A stretch of 64,000 nt of DNA from Euzebyella marina (GTDB lineage Bacteria > Bacteroidota > Bacteroidia > Flavobacteriales > Flavobacteriaceae): assembly GCF_014855515.1 (NCBI RefSeq), contig NZ_JACYFK010000002.1:124001-188000 (forward strand). The letters are read 5' to 3'. This document shows positions 1 through 8,837 of the stretch, piece after piece. Below the pieces are notes generated by a model, which was not told the origin of the DNA, did no database searches, and saw only the letters and a list, made by a program, of their open reading frames with translations. Positions within the stretch are counted from its first letter, which is position 1. Each line of letters starts with the position of its first letter. The position numbers and the translations under genes are program-made.

Positions 1-708
1 TGAAATGGTGGGTATATGAAGCCTTCCCCCAGCATATTCAAGAATAAACAAATCTCGTATGATTTGTAGTTCTTCAGCCAATGAAGGGATACCTTTTAAA
101 CCAAGCTTGGTAGAAACTTCTCCCTCGTTTACGATGCCCTTGCCAGCAATCTTTTTATCCATTGGAAAAGAATAGACAAGACCCTTGAAATTCTGCGTGT
201 ATTGCAATGCAATTTTTAGCAGATTGCCATTATCTACCGGACTTTTAAAATCGTAAAACCCGACGGCTCCGGCATTTTTCATGTCATAAAGCTCTGCAAG
301 GTCATTGCCCTCTGCCTTCATGGTCATGGTGCCTAAAGGATATAGTTCAGTAGCTGCATCTTTTGATGCATTTTTTAGAAAAACAATATCGGAATTAGAA
401 TCAGGAACGGGTTGTACGTTCGGGTTGAGAACTATTTGCGTAAATCCGCTTTTGGAGGCGGTGAGCAAGCCATTTTCGATGGTTTCCCTATCCTCAAAGC
501 CTGGTTCACCAAAGCTCACACTACTATCGAACCACCCGATGGATACATGCAAATTTTCAAGTTGAATAACCTTCGTACTTGATTCTGCTTCTATTTTAGA
601 GGCAATTTTAGCTATCTTTCCATTCTTGATCCAAATGTCTCGTTTTTTTAAATGAAGGTCCTTTTGGGTTTGATCAATAATTATGGCCGATTTTAAAAGG
701 ATGTTCAT
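1..708 (-). CDS. dihydroorotase-like amidohydrolase, 3' part outside the window, probably non-catalytic
   Basis: The 236 visible codons read as the N-terminal part of a type I dihydroorotase: a short beta-sandwich start (MNILLKSAIIID), then a block containing EPGFEDRETIENGL, the hallmark stretch after the metal site, then ASKSGFTQIVLNPNVQP. Active enzymes have DxHxH just before this block; here it is D61-S-S63-V-S65, so both zinc histidines are serines. The segment that normally reads HCED is SFPMD, and the usual HxxHxST is HIPTIS at the window edge (Thr234 in place of His). The fold is clear but the metal ligands seen here are gone, as in the non-catalytic dihydroorotase partners of aspartate transcarbamoylase in some bacteria. 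The start ATG at 708 overlaps the stop of the upstream BatA-like gene as ATGA, implying translational coupling. An automatic label of pyrC would be misleading. A scaffold or ATCase-partner role is inference. Confidence 0.85.
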   Translation of the reverse strand, partial: MNILLKSAIIIDQTQKDLHLKKRDIWIKNGKIAKIASKIEAESSTKVIQLENLHVSIGWFDSSVSFGEPGFEDRETIENGLLTASKSGFTQIVLNPNVQPVPDSNSDIVFLKNASKDAATELYPLGTMTMKAEGNDLAELYDMKNAGAVGFYDFKSPVDNGNLLKIALQYTQNFKGLVYSFPMDKKIAGKGIVNEGEVSTKLGLKGIPSLAEELQIIRDLFILEYAGGRLHIPTIS

Positions 709-2627
709 TTAAGAAATTTTTGAATGAGTATTTCAACCATTAGAAATAACAGCGCTAAAATAACAAACCATTTCCAAAGCTCGGTTACGCGATTGTCTTT
801 TTCGAAGGTTTCAAACAATGAGGTAATCGAGGTATCTAAACTGGTCGATTCTAGTTCTTCTGGGTGCAAGTATTCTAGCATGCTCTCTTTTCTATCGTAA
901 TTGAAACTTAAGAGGCCTAACGATTTATTTTGATAATCAATGCTGTAAATACCATCTTCGTTTAATTCATCATTAAACACCATATGTACCTTTTGAGCCA
1001 TCGATTGTTGTTGGGGTATATACTCAATTTCACCTTTAACCACTTTTAAAATACCATCTTGTTCTAAAGAAATGGGCACATCAACAAATACATCTTTTCT
1101 CAATTGGTTGTATAGTTCAGGAGATTTTAAGCTGTTGATGGCCATGTTGTAAAAGGTAGGAACTATCAATGGTGAATTCTTGAAATTTGAATTTTCTGAG
1201 GATAAGGGGGCCGAGAATGCATAAAAGTTATTGTCTCCTATCAGAAAGGGGGTGCGGTCTTGAAAACGTAAAATGGAAGGGGCGGCCGATTTTAAAGTAT
1301 ATTGAGAGGAAGTCTTCGGATACTGAAAATTATCTACTTTTTTGTCAAATACGTTTTGGTATAACGGATGGGCAAAATTAATCTGTGTAATATTTTTTTC
1401 AGAGGCGTTCTTCTCGCCAAACGCCGTACCGTAAAATTGTGAGGTGAGCACTTGATAGGATTGTAAATCGATTTCAATAGGAGGTATGACCAACAAGTGT
1501 CCTCCGTCATTTGTAAACTCTTTGATGCTAGAGACCAAAGGTGAGGGTATCGATGTTAATTCGTTGAAAATTATAAAGTTCTGTCGGGAAATATCGCTGT
1601 AGTTCAATTGGTTTATCGAAACGGCTGTGAGCTCAAACTCATCATCTGAAAAAAGTCTTTTCAGAAAACTGTCATCCGCATCACTTACAGCTAATACTTT
1701 TATTTTTTGGCGTTCACCAATTGAAAAATACAACTGGTTATCATAATCCAGCGCGTTATCGGTGATCTGAATCTTTCCCTTAAACTCTTCAAAATTAGTA
1801 ATTGTAAACTGTATGCTACCGCTTAAGTTCTCATCAAACTTCGCTGAGCTTTTTGCTGTCAAGATGGTATCGTTATAAAGGGAAACCGGTATGCTTTCAA
1901 GCTCTTCCTTTGCCGACAACAATACGTTTAAATCTAAATGATTTTCATCATTGGTCTTTATATAGGCGGAATCTACTGAGACATTATTTTTTGAATCACC
2001 TGAAAGTTGAACCAAATGCTTTTTAACGGTACTTAGAGAATCCGACCCATTAAATTGTAATGACCTTTGAAAGTCTGAAACAATCACCAAATTTTTATCG
2101 GTATCGCTATTTTCAGAGAATAAAGTCTCTCCCTTAAACTGTATTTGATTTAGGGTTAGTTGTTCGTCGGTAAAATTGATTTCTAAAAGTTGGTTTTGAA
2201 AGTCTTGCAGAAGTACATTTCTAAACGTTCGGTCATTGGTAAAAATAGTGATTCGCTCATTTTTGGGCAGCACTTTCAGCAACTGCTGAACCGCGTTTTG
2301 TAGAAGGGACGCACCGTTATTCTTCAGTTGCATGCTGAACGAATTATCTAAGTAGATAATGGTTTCTTTCTCTTTTAACGCGACTTTTGATGCAAAAAAA
2401 GGTTGGGCAAAAGCAATAACCAATGCGGCCAACAAAGATAATCTTGTGAGCAGAAGCAGCCATTTTTTTAAAGTTTGGCTACGCCTCGATTCAACTACTA
2501 CCTTTTTTAAAAGTTTGACATTGGTAAAAGGAGTTTTCTGAAACCTTCTGAGCTGAAAAAGATGAATGAAAATAGGAATCAGGAGTAAGAATAGCGCCCA
2601 AAGAAGTTCTGGATGTTTAAACTGCAT
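705..2627 (-). CDS. BatA-like membrane protein with von Willebrand A-like domain
   Basis: A 640-residue protein beginning MQFKHPELLWALFLLLIPI, the typical N-terminus of BatA-domain proteins of Bacteroidetes. Two N-terminal membrane helices are followed by a VWA-like domain with the metal-site motif DNSFSM, a long periplasmic beta-rich region, and a C-terminal membrane helix (WKWFVILALLFLMVEIL). BatA proteins are linked to aerotolerance and cell-envelope integrity; the exact function is unknown. A longer frame with a GTG at 2645 exists, but that GTG lies inside the -7 promoter element (2645-2652), so I place the start at the ATG at 2627. The stop overlaps the start of the dihydroorotase-like gene (705-708), so the two are probably translated from one mRNA. 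Family assignment is firm. Confidence 0.85.
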   Translation of the reverse strand: MQFKHPELLWALFLLLIPIFIHLFQLRRFQKTPFTNVKLLKKVVVESRRSQTLKKWLLLLTRLSLLAALVIAFAQPFFASKVALKEKETIIYLDNSFSMQLKNNGASLLQNAVQQLLKVLPKNERITIFTNDRTFRNVLLQDFQNQLLEINFTDEQLTLNQIQFKGETLFSENSDTDKNLVIVSDFQRSLQFNGSDSLSTVKKHLVQLSGDSKNNVSVDSAYIKTNDENHLDLNVLLSAKEELESIPVSLYNDTILTAKSSAKFDENLSGSIQFTITNFEEFKGKIQITDNALDYDNQLYFSIGERQKIKVLAVSDADDSFLKRLFSDDEFELTAVSINQLNYSDISRQNFIIFNELTSIPSPLVSSIKEFTNDGGHLLVIPPIEIDLQSYQVLTSQFYGTAFGEKNASEKNITQINFAHPLYQNVFDKKVDNFQYPKTSSQYTLKSAAPSILRFQDRTPFLIGDNNFYAFSAPLSSENSNFKNSPLIVPTFYNMAINSLKSPELYNQLRKDVFVDVPISLEQDGILKVVKGEIEYIPQQQSMAQKVHMVFNDELNEDGIYSIDYQNKSLGLLSFNYDRKESMLEYLHPEELESTSLDTSITSLFETFEKDNRVTELWKWFVILALLFLMVEILIQKFLK

Positions 2628-2644
2628 GTCCTGAATTGAGTGCA

Positions 2645-2652
2645 CAAAGATA
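2645..2652 (-). promoter_or_regulatory. -7 promoter element of the BatA-like gene
   Basis: On the minus strand the bases read TATCTTTG, a perfect match to the Bacteroidetes housekeeping -7 consensus TAnnTTTG. Transcription would start near 2640, leaving a leader of about 13 nt before the ATG at 2627. It also rules out the GTG at 2645 as a start codon. No clear -33 element was recognised. Confidence 0.6.
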
Positions 2653-2685
2653 ATTAAAAAAGGAGGAGAATTGCATGATGGCCCC

Positions 2686-3693
2686 TTAACAGAAAAAGAA
2701 GAAATCTTTCATTGGTAGGTGACCTAATCGGGTAAGGTAATCTCGAATGACAGATTGTGATTCTTCATTTGCTACGGTAATAATACTTTGCGGTAATCTA
2801 AGGTCTTTTAAAATTGAAAAATGATGCATTTTTATGCCATAGATTTTCTTACCGATTTTTTTTGGGTTATCGCACAACCAAAAAAAATCAATTCCTCTTT
2901 TTTTAAGTCCTCTGGCGATCTCCTTTCCTTTTTTCCCCGCTCCCCAAACGGTCAACACCCGATTCGGTTTTCTATCGATTTTTAAAAAATAAAAAAGTTT
3001 GATGTTCAAGAAATAATTTTGGGCGTAGTGTTCACTGGTTCTAGAGGTACGGGTATCGTAGTCTCGCCAGTGGTGTAATACGGTATCGCATGGTATGCAC
3101 GAAAGACCATTCTGATAGAAACGAAAAGTAAGGTCATAATCTTCAGGGTAGCGGTCGGGTTCAAAAGCTTGACATGCGTTCAGGTCATCGCGGTAAGTCA
3201 TCCAACAAGGGGAAGGTATTACGCATTCTTTATATATTTCAGTATAGTTAGAACCTTTAGATGTTAAATGGTTCAACCATTGCTCATAACGCTCATAACC
3301 ATTACTGATACCACGATGTGAAAAGTATTTTACTTGGCCTACGGCTATATGGCCTTTACCATTTTTAAGTAGAGAGGTAACGAGAACCTCTAATTTGGTT
3401 TTCACCATTACATCATCAGAGTCCATACGGGTGATTAAGTCTCCGCTACTTTGTTGATAAGCAGTTTGAAGCGCAGAAATAATACCCTTTCCCCTGTTTT
3501 CGAAAACCAAAATTCTATCATCTTTTTTAGCCATATCTGAAACAAGTTGAAGGCTGCGGTCTTCGGAATGGTCATTGACCGCTAAAACCTGCCAATTTGT
3601 ATAAGTCTGTTGAATGATCGATTCAATACATTCCTTTAAAAATGGCGCGGTGTTCTTGAAGGGAATCAGTATACTGACCAGTGGTTGCTGCAT
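2686..3693 (-). CDS. family 2 glycosyltransferase with extra C-terminal Rossmann-like domain
   Basis: A 335-residue protein. The N-terminal GT-A domain opens with PLVSILIPFKNTAPFLKECI and contains the DxD-type motif in RMDSDDVM, which binds the metal-nucleotide sugar. After about residue 240 comes a second domain with TVWGAGKKGKEIARGL, a glycine-rich Rossmann-type nucleotide-binding start often found fused to GT2 enzymes in Flavobacteria. There is no membrane segment or signal peptide, so it acts at the cytoplasmic side, presumably on envelope or exopolysaccharide sugars. Acceptor and donor cannot be told. It lies upstream of the BatA-like gene on the same strand with a gap of about 60 bp that contains that gene's own promoter. 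Confidence 0.85.
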   Translation of the reverse strand: MQQPLVSILIPFKNTAPFLKECIESIIQQTYTNWQVLAVNDHSEDRSLQLVSDMAKKDDRILVFENRGKGIISALQTAYQQSSGDLITRMDSDDVMVKTKLEVLVTSLLKNGKGHIAVGQVKYFSHRGISNGYERYEQWLNHLTSKGSNYTEIYKECVIPSPCWMTYRDDLNACQAFEPDRYPEDYDLTFRFYQNGLSCIPCDTVLHHWRDYDTRTSRTSEHYAQNYFLNIKLFYFLKIDRKPNRVLTVWGAGKKGKEIARGLKKRGIDFFWLCDNPKKIGKKIYGIKMHHFSILKDLRLPQSIITVANEESQSVIRDYLTRLGHLPMKDFFFFC

Positions 3694-3800
3694 GTTGGCA
3701 ATTTAATGAAAAGCACCGTTTTTATTGCTTTTATGGTAGGCCATAAAACTTAAGTGAGAATAAATTTCAATTTTTACTTTAATGAACAGAAAAAGGTTTT

Positions 3801-3808
3801 TATATTTG
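3801..3808 (+). promoter_or_regulatory. -7 promoter element of tRNA-Ser
   Basis: TATATTTG matches TAnnTTTG perfectly and ends 11 bp before the first base of the tRNA, so transcription would begin a few bases upstream of the mature 5' end. Confidence 0.6.
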
Positions 3809-3819
3809 CACCCGCTTAA

Positions 3820-3904
3820 GGAGGAATGGCAGAGTGGTCGAATGCGGCAGTCTTGAAAACTGTTGAGGGTCACACCTCCGGGGGTTCGAATCCCTCTTCC
3901 TCCG
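3820..3904 (+). tRNA. tRNA-Ser (anticodon TGA)
   Basis: An 85-nt class II tRNA with a long variable arm. The acceptor stem GGAGGAA at 3820-3826 pairs with TTCCTCC at 3897-3903, with discriminator G3904. The anticodon loop CTTGAAA carries TGA, reading UCN serine codons. The T arm contains GGGTTCGAATCCC. The CCA end is not encoded. A promoter precedes it and a strong terminator follows, so it is a single-gene transcription unit. Confidence 0.97.
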
Positions 3905-3917
3905 CTGAGTAAATTGT

Positions 3918-3945
3918 AAAGCCCCTAAATCAGGGGCTTTTTTTA
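3918..3945 (+). terminator. terminator after tRNA-Ser
   Basis: Stem GCCCC/GGGGC with loop TAAATCA (3921-3937) preceded by A and followed by a run of eight T residues: a classical intrinsic terminator just after the tRNA. Confidence 0.85.
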
Positions 3946-4282
3946 TTTGGATTAGTCAGTTTGGTTGAGTGTTGGAATCTCAAAAGTTCATTTATCTTAG
4001 CACCATTAATCAACTAAGTCTTTAAGAATGTAGAAAATCGAAAGACCTTTCCGAATAGGGCTTTCCATGCGATAGGAAGGGACGGAATTTGACCTTTTGA
4101 TGAGATTTTATTTAACCCAAAGAAGCTTTCTGTTTTTCAAATATTTTGACTTTCAGTAAGTTGGGCGCGTGTATCCCCTTGTGGATATTTAACAAAATTT
4201 TAGTATTTTACAGGCATCTTATTGATGCTAATCCTTCAGAGATTGGCAATGGTTTTAAATTTAACATACTGCTTAAATTAAA
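3946..4282. other. intergenic region before the phytochrome module
   Basis: About 340 bp of AT-rich sequence between the tRNA terminator and the receiver gene. I see no convincing gene (a 19-codon frame from 4100 has no support) and no clear TAnnTTTG element. It must hold the promoter of the phytochrome module. Confidence 0.5.
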
Positions 4283-4735
4283 ATGAAAGAATATTCGATC
4301 TTCTATGCAGATGATGATGAAGATGATTTAATGTTTTTTGAAGAGGCCGTTTACTCCTTATCAGGTGATGAGGCCGTCAAGATAAATCTTCATCTTGTAA
4401 AAAATGGTGAAAATCTTTTAGAGGTCATTAGCCAAACCGCAGCGAACAATAGCGTCGTTTTTATGGATTTGAATATGCCGGCCAAGTCAGGTTTTGAGCA
4501 TTTAGAAGACATTAGATCGAATAGTTTAGTCGCTACAACCCCGGTCATTATGTATTCCACTAGTGCCGATAAGCAAAATATTGAAAAGAGTAAGAAGTTA
4601 GGCGCCAATTATTATGCCGTTAAACCGAGCAGTTTTAGAGATGTTATCAAATTAATAAGCAAAGCTCTTTCGCTAGATTTTAATACCGATACTGCCCCAC
4701 CAAACGACTTTTTACTGAATAAGCTGGCTATATAG
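4283..4735 (+). CDS. single-domain response regulator, probable partner of the phytochrome kinase
   Basis: A 150-residue stand-alone receiver domain. The acidic pocket is ADDDEDD at residues 9-15, the phospho-acceptor is Asp62 in VVFMDLNMP, the Ser/Thr switch lies in MYSTSAD, and the conserved lysine is K114 in YYAVKPSSF. There is no output domain, so it would signal by protein contact or as a phosphorelay intermediate, like the Rcp-type regulators paired with phytochromes. Its stop at 4735 is 4 bp before the start of the phytochrome histidine kinase, so the two are almost certainly co-transcribed. Confidence 0.9.
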   Translation: MKEYSIFYADDDEDDLMFFEEAVYSLSGDEAVKINLHLVKNGENLLEVISQTAANNSVVFMDLNMPAKSGFEHLEDIRSNSLVATTPVIMYSTSADKQNIEKSKKLGANYYAVKPSSFRDVIKLISKALSLDFNTDTAPPNDFLLNKLAI

Positions 4736-4739
4736 ATTA

Positions 4740-6986
4740 ATGAAGATAAAGGATATTGTTAATAGGGATGTGGTCAATCTTGAAAATTGTGAAGATGAGG
4801 CGATACACATCCCCGGATTGATACAACCTCATGGATTTTTAATTTCTATAGATGCGGATAAGGAGATTATTAATGTCTGTAGCGAAAACATCTCTCAATT
4901 TCTCGATTATAGATACAATGAAATCTTAGGAAAAAGAATTGATGACATTCTTGGGAAAGATTTTAAAGAGACGTTACGAGAATTCAAAAGCAACTCTCTA
5001 GAAAAGAAAACAGTCTTTCTTACTTACAACGATCAATCCTACGCCCTTACGATTCATAAGAGTCAAGAAAACATAATCTTCGAGGCAGAACCTAATAAGG
5101 TTCCGTTAAACGAAGAAGGCAACCTTTTTGAATCGAGCAAAAGATTATTGAGCTCTATTGAAGACACCAACAGTCTTAAAGAATTAAGCCAATCGGTCGC
5201 TACTGCCATCAAGAATATCACCGGTTACGACCGAGTGATGATCTATAAGTTTGACCATGAGTATAATGGTGAAGTCTATGCCGAGGTCAGGGAAGAGCAC
5301 TTAGAACCCTTTTTAGGGCTACATTATCCGCATACAGATATTCCCCCACAGGCCAGGGCCTTATATATCAAGAATTTGTTGCGTATCATTGGCAACATCG
5401 ACTATGTGCCTGCTAAACTTTACACTTATGTAGAAAGCAAAGTAGATACGCTAGACTTAAGCTTGTCAGTTTTAAGAAGCGTTTCCCCCATACATGTAGA
5501 ATATTTAAAGAACATGGGGGTAGGGGCCACCCTCACGGTTTCCTTGATACATAAAGGTAAACTTTGGGGCCTGGTGGCGTGCCATCATTATTCGACCAAA
5601 TTTTTAAGCCAAGAAACCAGAAATGCGGTAAAGCTCTATGGGTACTTTATTACTTCACAGATTGATGTTAGAATTTTAAATGAGCAGTATGAAGTTGCCA
5701 AGAAAGCGAATGAATATGTAGATAAGCTATCCTCTAAAAGTCTAGAATTTAAACGAGACTCATTAACATCGCTTTTTCAGGATGATGCTATCTATCAACT
5801 ATGTAATGGTAGTGGCTTTTCGGCCTGCATCGATGGAAAAGTTTATAGTAACGGTGAAACACCCACCGAAGAGGATATTCGACTGATATCGGAAGTTCTA
5901 TTTGATATACAAAGTGACGGAAAGGTGATAACCTCTACGTTTCCCCGTCAAAACAAAGGTTTGGGCTCGGTGGCGGAAAAATTCCCAGGTATCAATTTTC
6001 ATATGCTGGATGATACCAATTACCTCATGTGGTTTCGCGAGCCTACCATTAAGAACATCAAATGGGCCGGTGACCCTTCTAAAGCGATTGAAAAGGATAA
6101 AAAGGGACTCTCCCCTAGAAAGTCTTTTGAAACCTTCACCGAGAATGTGAAGGATACTAGTAAACCTTGGCTACAACCCGAAATAGATGCCTGTAACAAG
6201 TTTAAGTTTTTCTTTCAATCATTTCTTAGGGCCATTCTAACCAATGAGGATAAGGAGAAGCAAAGAATTCTCACCGAAAACCTAAAAGCGGTCAATAGCG
6301 AATTAGAAAATATTGGTTGGATCAGTGCCCATGATTTGCAAGAGCCCCTAAGAAAGATTCGAATGATGGCGTCAACAATGCTTGAAGACCAGCAAAGGTT
6401 TCAAGTAACCGAAGTGGCCGAGAAAAGAATTTCAAGAATGTCGAAGTCGGCTGAACGCATGCAGACTTTGATTAAGGATATTTTAGAATATAATCGGGCC
6501 AGCTCAGAAGAGGATAATTTTGAAAAGGTCGATTTAAACGATTTGCTTCAAGAAATTAAAAAAGAACTGAAAGAAACTTTAGAGGAAGAAAAAGCCGAAC
6601 TCGTTATAGAAGGGTATTTGCCAGAAGTTTCTGGTTTACAGTTTCTGATCAAGCAATGCCTTCTCAACCCCATTCATAATGCCATAAAGTTTAAACATCC
6701 TGATAGAAGATTGCGGATTCGTATTTTCGATGACCAAAATCATTCTAAATCAGACATGTACTCGGTTATATCAATTCAAGATAATGGCATTGGGTTTGAC
6801 AACCAGCACAATGAAAAGATATTTAAGATCTTTTCAAGGCTGCACAGTAAATCCGATTACGAGGGTACGGGTATCGGTTTGGCATTTTGTAAAAAGATCA
6901 TGTTGAAGCATCGTGGTTTTATCGATGCCCAGGGTCAACCCAACGAAGGTGCCACTATACGCTTGTACTTTCCAAAGGTTTCGTAG
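4740..6986 (+). CDS. bacteriophytochrome sensor histidine kinase
   Basis: A 748-residue red/far-red photoreceptor kinase with domain order PAS (about 15-115), GAF (140-305), PHY (320-500), HisKA (520-595) and HATPase (630-745). Cys17, just before the PAS motif IHIPGLIQPHGF, is the conserved residue that attaches biliverdin in bacteriophytochromes. The GAF domain has TDIPPQARALY, equivalent to the chromophore-pocket SDIPAQAR motif. The PHY tongue motif PRxSF is present at residues 459-463. The phospho-accepting histidine is H531 in SAHDLQEPLRK. The kinase core ends with a G-rich box (GTGIGLAFCKKI). It follows its receiver gene directly, and its 3' end overlaps the convergent heme oxygenase gene by 32 bp. 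Signalling target is unknown. Confidence 0.95.
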   Translation: MKIKDIVNRDVVNLENCEDEAIHIPGLIQPHGFLISIDADKEIINVCSENISQFLDYRYNEILGKRIDDILGKDFKETLREFKSNSLEKKTVFLTYNDQSYALTIHKSQENIIFEAEPNKVPLNEEGNLFESSKRLLSSIEDTNSLKELSQSVATAIKNITGYDRVMIYKFDHEYNGEVYAEVREEHLEPFLGLHYPHTDIPPQARALYIKNLLRIIGNIDYVPAKLYTYVESKVDTLDLSLSVLRSVSPIHVEYLKNMGVGATLTVSLIHKGKLWGLVACHHYSTKFLSQETRNAVKLYGYFITSQIDVRILNEQYEVAKKANEYVDKLSSKSLEFKRDSLTSLFQDDAIYQLCNGSGFSACIDGKVYSNGETPTEEDIRLISEVLFDIQSDGKVITSTFPRQNKGLGSVAEKFPGINFHMLDDTNYLMWFREPTIKNIKWAGDPSKAIEKDKKGLSPRKSFETFTENVKDTSKPWLQPEIDACNKFKFFFQSFLRAILTNEDKEKQRILTENLKAVNSELENIGWISAHDLQEPLRKIRMMASTMLEDQQRFQVTEVAEKRISRMSKSAERMQTLIKDILEYNRASSEEDNFEKVDLNDLLQEIKKELKETLEEEKAELVIEGYLPEVSGLQFLIKQCLLNPIHNAIKFKHPDRRLRIRIFDDQNHSKSDMYSVISIQDNGIGFDNQHNEKIFKIFSRLHSKSDYEGTGIGLAFCKKIMLKHRGFIDAQGQPNEGATIRLYFPKVS

Positions 6987-7539
6987 CCAATAGCCATTGC
7001 CTTAATTGGTTAAAAGTATCTTCGGCACCACTAATGACCTCTTTATGGTTTAATGTAGATTCTATTTTTATTACTTGGATCTTGAATTTTGCCCACATTT
7101 TATGGGTATCGTCACCATAAGAGCTAAAATAATTTACGGCATCTGCGCCGTTCATATCTACATTCTTATGAATCATTTTAGAGATAATTTGTCCGCCCAT
7201 AGTAGAACCTTCCATCACGTACAGCACCCCTAGCGCATAGGATAGAGATTTCATGGTCAGTTGGGGCTCGGGTAAGGGCGTCTCTTCTCTATGCTCCAAA
7301 AGCTGCAAATCTTCTACAATGCGAGAAGTGTGTTCACGCTTTGATATATCGGTAATTATTTCTGCATCGATAGTACGGTGCACTTCATCTTCGATGGGTT
7401 TGTAAAAAGAATAAAGTCGTGCAAGAAGCCCAGCATAGTCATCTTTGGTTTTGAGGCTTTTAAGTTCAGAAACTAATACTGTTTCTACCTGCTGGTGATG
7501 GCTCTTGGTTTCTTTTTTAATCGTATCTAAAATCGTCAT
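6955..7539 (-). CDS. biliverdin-producing heme oxygenase (BphO type)
   Basis: A 194-residue all-helical protein of the bacterial heme oxygenase family. It opens heme to biliverdin, CO and iron. The proximal heme ligand is expected to be one of the two histidines in KSHHQQVE near the N-terminus, and the distal helix is YVMEGSTMGGQIIS, matching the family's EGSxxGG motif. It is convergent with, and overlaps by 32 bp, the phytochrome kinase gene, so biliverdin supply and photoreceptor sit together. On the minus strand TACCTTTC (7568-7561) is a likely -7 element giving a leader of roughly 15-20 nt. Confidence 0.92.
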   Translation of the reverse strand: MTILDTIKKETKSHHQQVETVLVSELKSLKTKDDYAGLLARLYSFYKPIEDEVHRTIDAEIITDISKREHTSRIVEDLQLLEHREETPLPEPQLTMKSLSYALGVLYVMEGSTMGGQIISKMIHKNVDMNGADAVNYFSSYGDDTHKMWAKFKIQVIKIESTLNHKEVISGAEDTFNQLRQWLLATKPLESTSV

Positions 7540-7902
7540 TAACCTATATTAAATTCTTTGGAAAGGTAAGAATTGAAATTCGATTATATAGCAACTGGTC
7601 TTCTGGTTGCTGCCTTTTTTCTGTAAACAAATAATTGAGGTAGTGCATATTTGATGGGCAGTAATATATTTTTTATCATCGAAAGATGAGTATTCTATTT
7701 TCGCGATGTGTTACAGTAGCTATTTTCGGAAATTTTAAAACTTGCAAGCTTTGTGGAGGTAGTCGATGGACTTTGAAGGGAGATTAAACAAGTCCTCAAG
7801 ACTTATTTCTTGTATCCCATAATGCAGCTAATCCATGAGATTGTTTTTGAAAATAAAAGCCCCGGCTAAGGGGCTTCTACATGACTAAGTGTTAGTTGAT
7901 AG
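7540..7902. other. intergenic region upstream of heme oxygenase and downstream of usp
   Basis: About 360 bp. It holds the minus-strand -7-like element of the heme oxygenase gene (7561-7568), a small inverted repeat AGCAAC/GTTGCT at 7590-7611, and the usp terminator at 7857-7876. No coding sequence was seen. Confidence 0.5.
7857..7876 (-). terminator. terminator of the universal stress gene
   Basis: AAGCCCC/GGGGCTT stem with a GGCTAA loop, read on the minus strand into TTTATTTTC, about 25 bp after the usp stop codon. Confidence 0.65.
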
Positions 7903-8811
7903 TTAGCCATTAATACTGTTGCTGCCCACAAGGGTGCGGTTTCTTACATTTTTTAAGGCCATAGTCATTTCAGGTATTACGAGAAAGGGTACATGGGAAG
8001 AGAACACTTCTTTTTCTACCTGTGGTTCAGAGGTGACGACATCCATATAACTGTTCCGGAAATTTAATAATGCCAAAAGGTGAATGTTCAGTTCACGGTT
8101 AAAATGCCGTAAGGTTCTTGAAACCGTGTTGATTTGTGAAATGGTATGAATGTAATGTTCGCGTTCACCAAAGTATTTTCTGAGCATTCCTAGATTAAAC
8201 TGCTCCAATTCGTTCAATGGCCGTAGTTCGTGTTGCAGATGAACGACACGCACGGTAGCTTTAAAGGTATCGACCATTTCTAACAAGGGTGTCAATTCGG
8301 CGCGGGTATAGAATTTATCGAAATTAGTATAGAACGAAATTTCGTTGGGTACTTCAAAAGTAGCATTCGACGGTACGGCCAATATGGGGCAATGGCGAAT
8401 ATACTTCAGAAGTTTGACCGTATTTTTACCCATGAAAACATAGTCTTCGTTTGAAATGCCTTTGGCACCCATTACTATTAGGTCGATTTGCTCTTTTTCG
8501 ACCAGATACCGAACCTCATCGCCGAGTAAGCTGAATGATGAATAGGTCTCAAAATAGTGTCGGGCGTTCGGGTACTCATTTTCAATTTTAGACAATAGAC
8601 TTTTGAGCTGTCTTTCTGAATAGTCGGCAGACGTTTGAACAGAGGAGGCATTTGACTTGTTCTCGGCAATGAAACGAGAACTCACGATAGCGGGGGTGTA
8701 AGTGTTTAAGAGATGAAAAACGCACTCTTCGTTTTGATACAATCGCAATGCATAAAGGGTAGCCAGCCAAGCATTTTCTGAAAAATCGGTAGGTATCAAG
8801 ATTTGTTTCAT
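7903..8811 (-). CDS. universal stress protein with two Usp domains
   Basis: A 302-residue cytoplasmic protein made of two tandem UspA folds. The first domain opens MKQILIPTDFSENAWLATLY and ends with LIVMGAKGISNEDYVFMGKN and CPILAVPSN, matching the family's VMGxxG and CPVLVVP strands; the second half is more divergent and ends VPFLVIPEM. Usp proteins bind ATP or partner proteins during stress and oxygen limitation. It is divergent from the 61-residue gene, with a shared Crp/Fnr-type palindrome placed at the activator position for both promoters, so induction under low oxygen is predicted. This matches Fnr/Anr control of Usp genes in other bacteria. Confidence 0.88.
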   Translation of the reverse strand: MKQILIPTDFSENAWLATLYALRLYQNEECVFHLLNTYTPAIVSSRFIAENKSNASSVQTSADYSERQLKSLLSKIENEYPNARHYFETYSSFSLLGDEVRYLVEKEQIDLIVMGAKGISNEDYVFMGKNTVKLLKYIRHCPILAVPSNATFEVPNEISFYTNFDKFYTRAELTPLLEMVDTFKATVRVVHLQHELRPLNELEQFNLGMLRKYFGEREHYIHTISQINTVSRTLRHFNRELNIHLLALLNFRNSYMDVVTSEPQVEKEVFSSHVPFLVIPEMTMALKNVRNRTLVGSNSING

Positions 8812-8837
8812 AAAATAAATGTCAAAGTGAACGTTGA

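Noticed and set aside
2628-2645. Six-codon N-terminal extension of the BatA-like gene from a GTG
   Set aside because: The GTG lies within a perfect -7 promoter element, upstream of the expected transcription start, and the conserved family N-terminus begins at the ATG at 2627.
4100-4159. 19-codon frame MRFYLTQRSFLFFKYFDFQ upstream of the phytochrome module
   Set aside because: No promoter, terminator or other support.
7590-7611. AGCAAC/GTTGCT hairpin as a terminator
   Set aside because: A T run follows on the plus strand, but no plus-strand gene ends here and the stem is only six bases.
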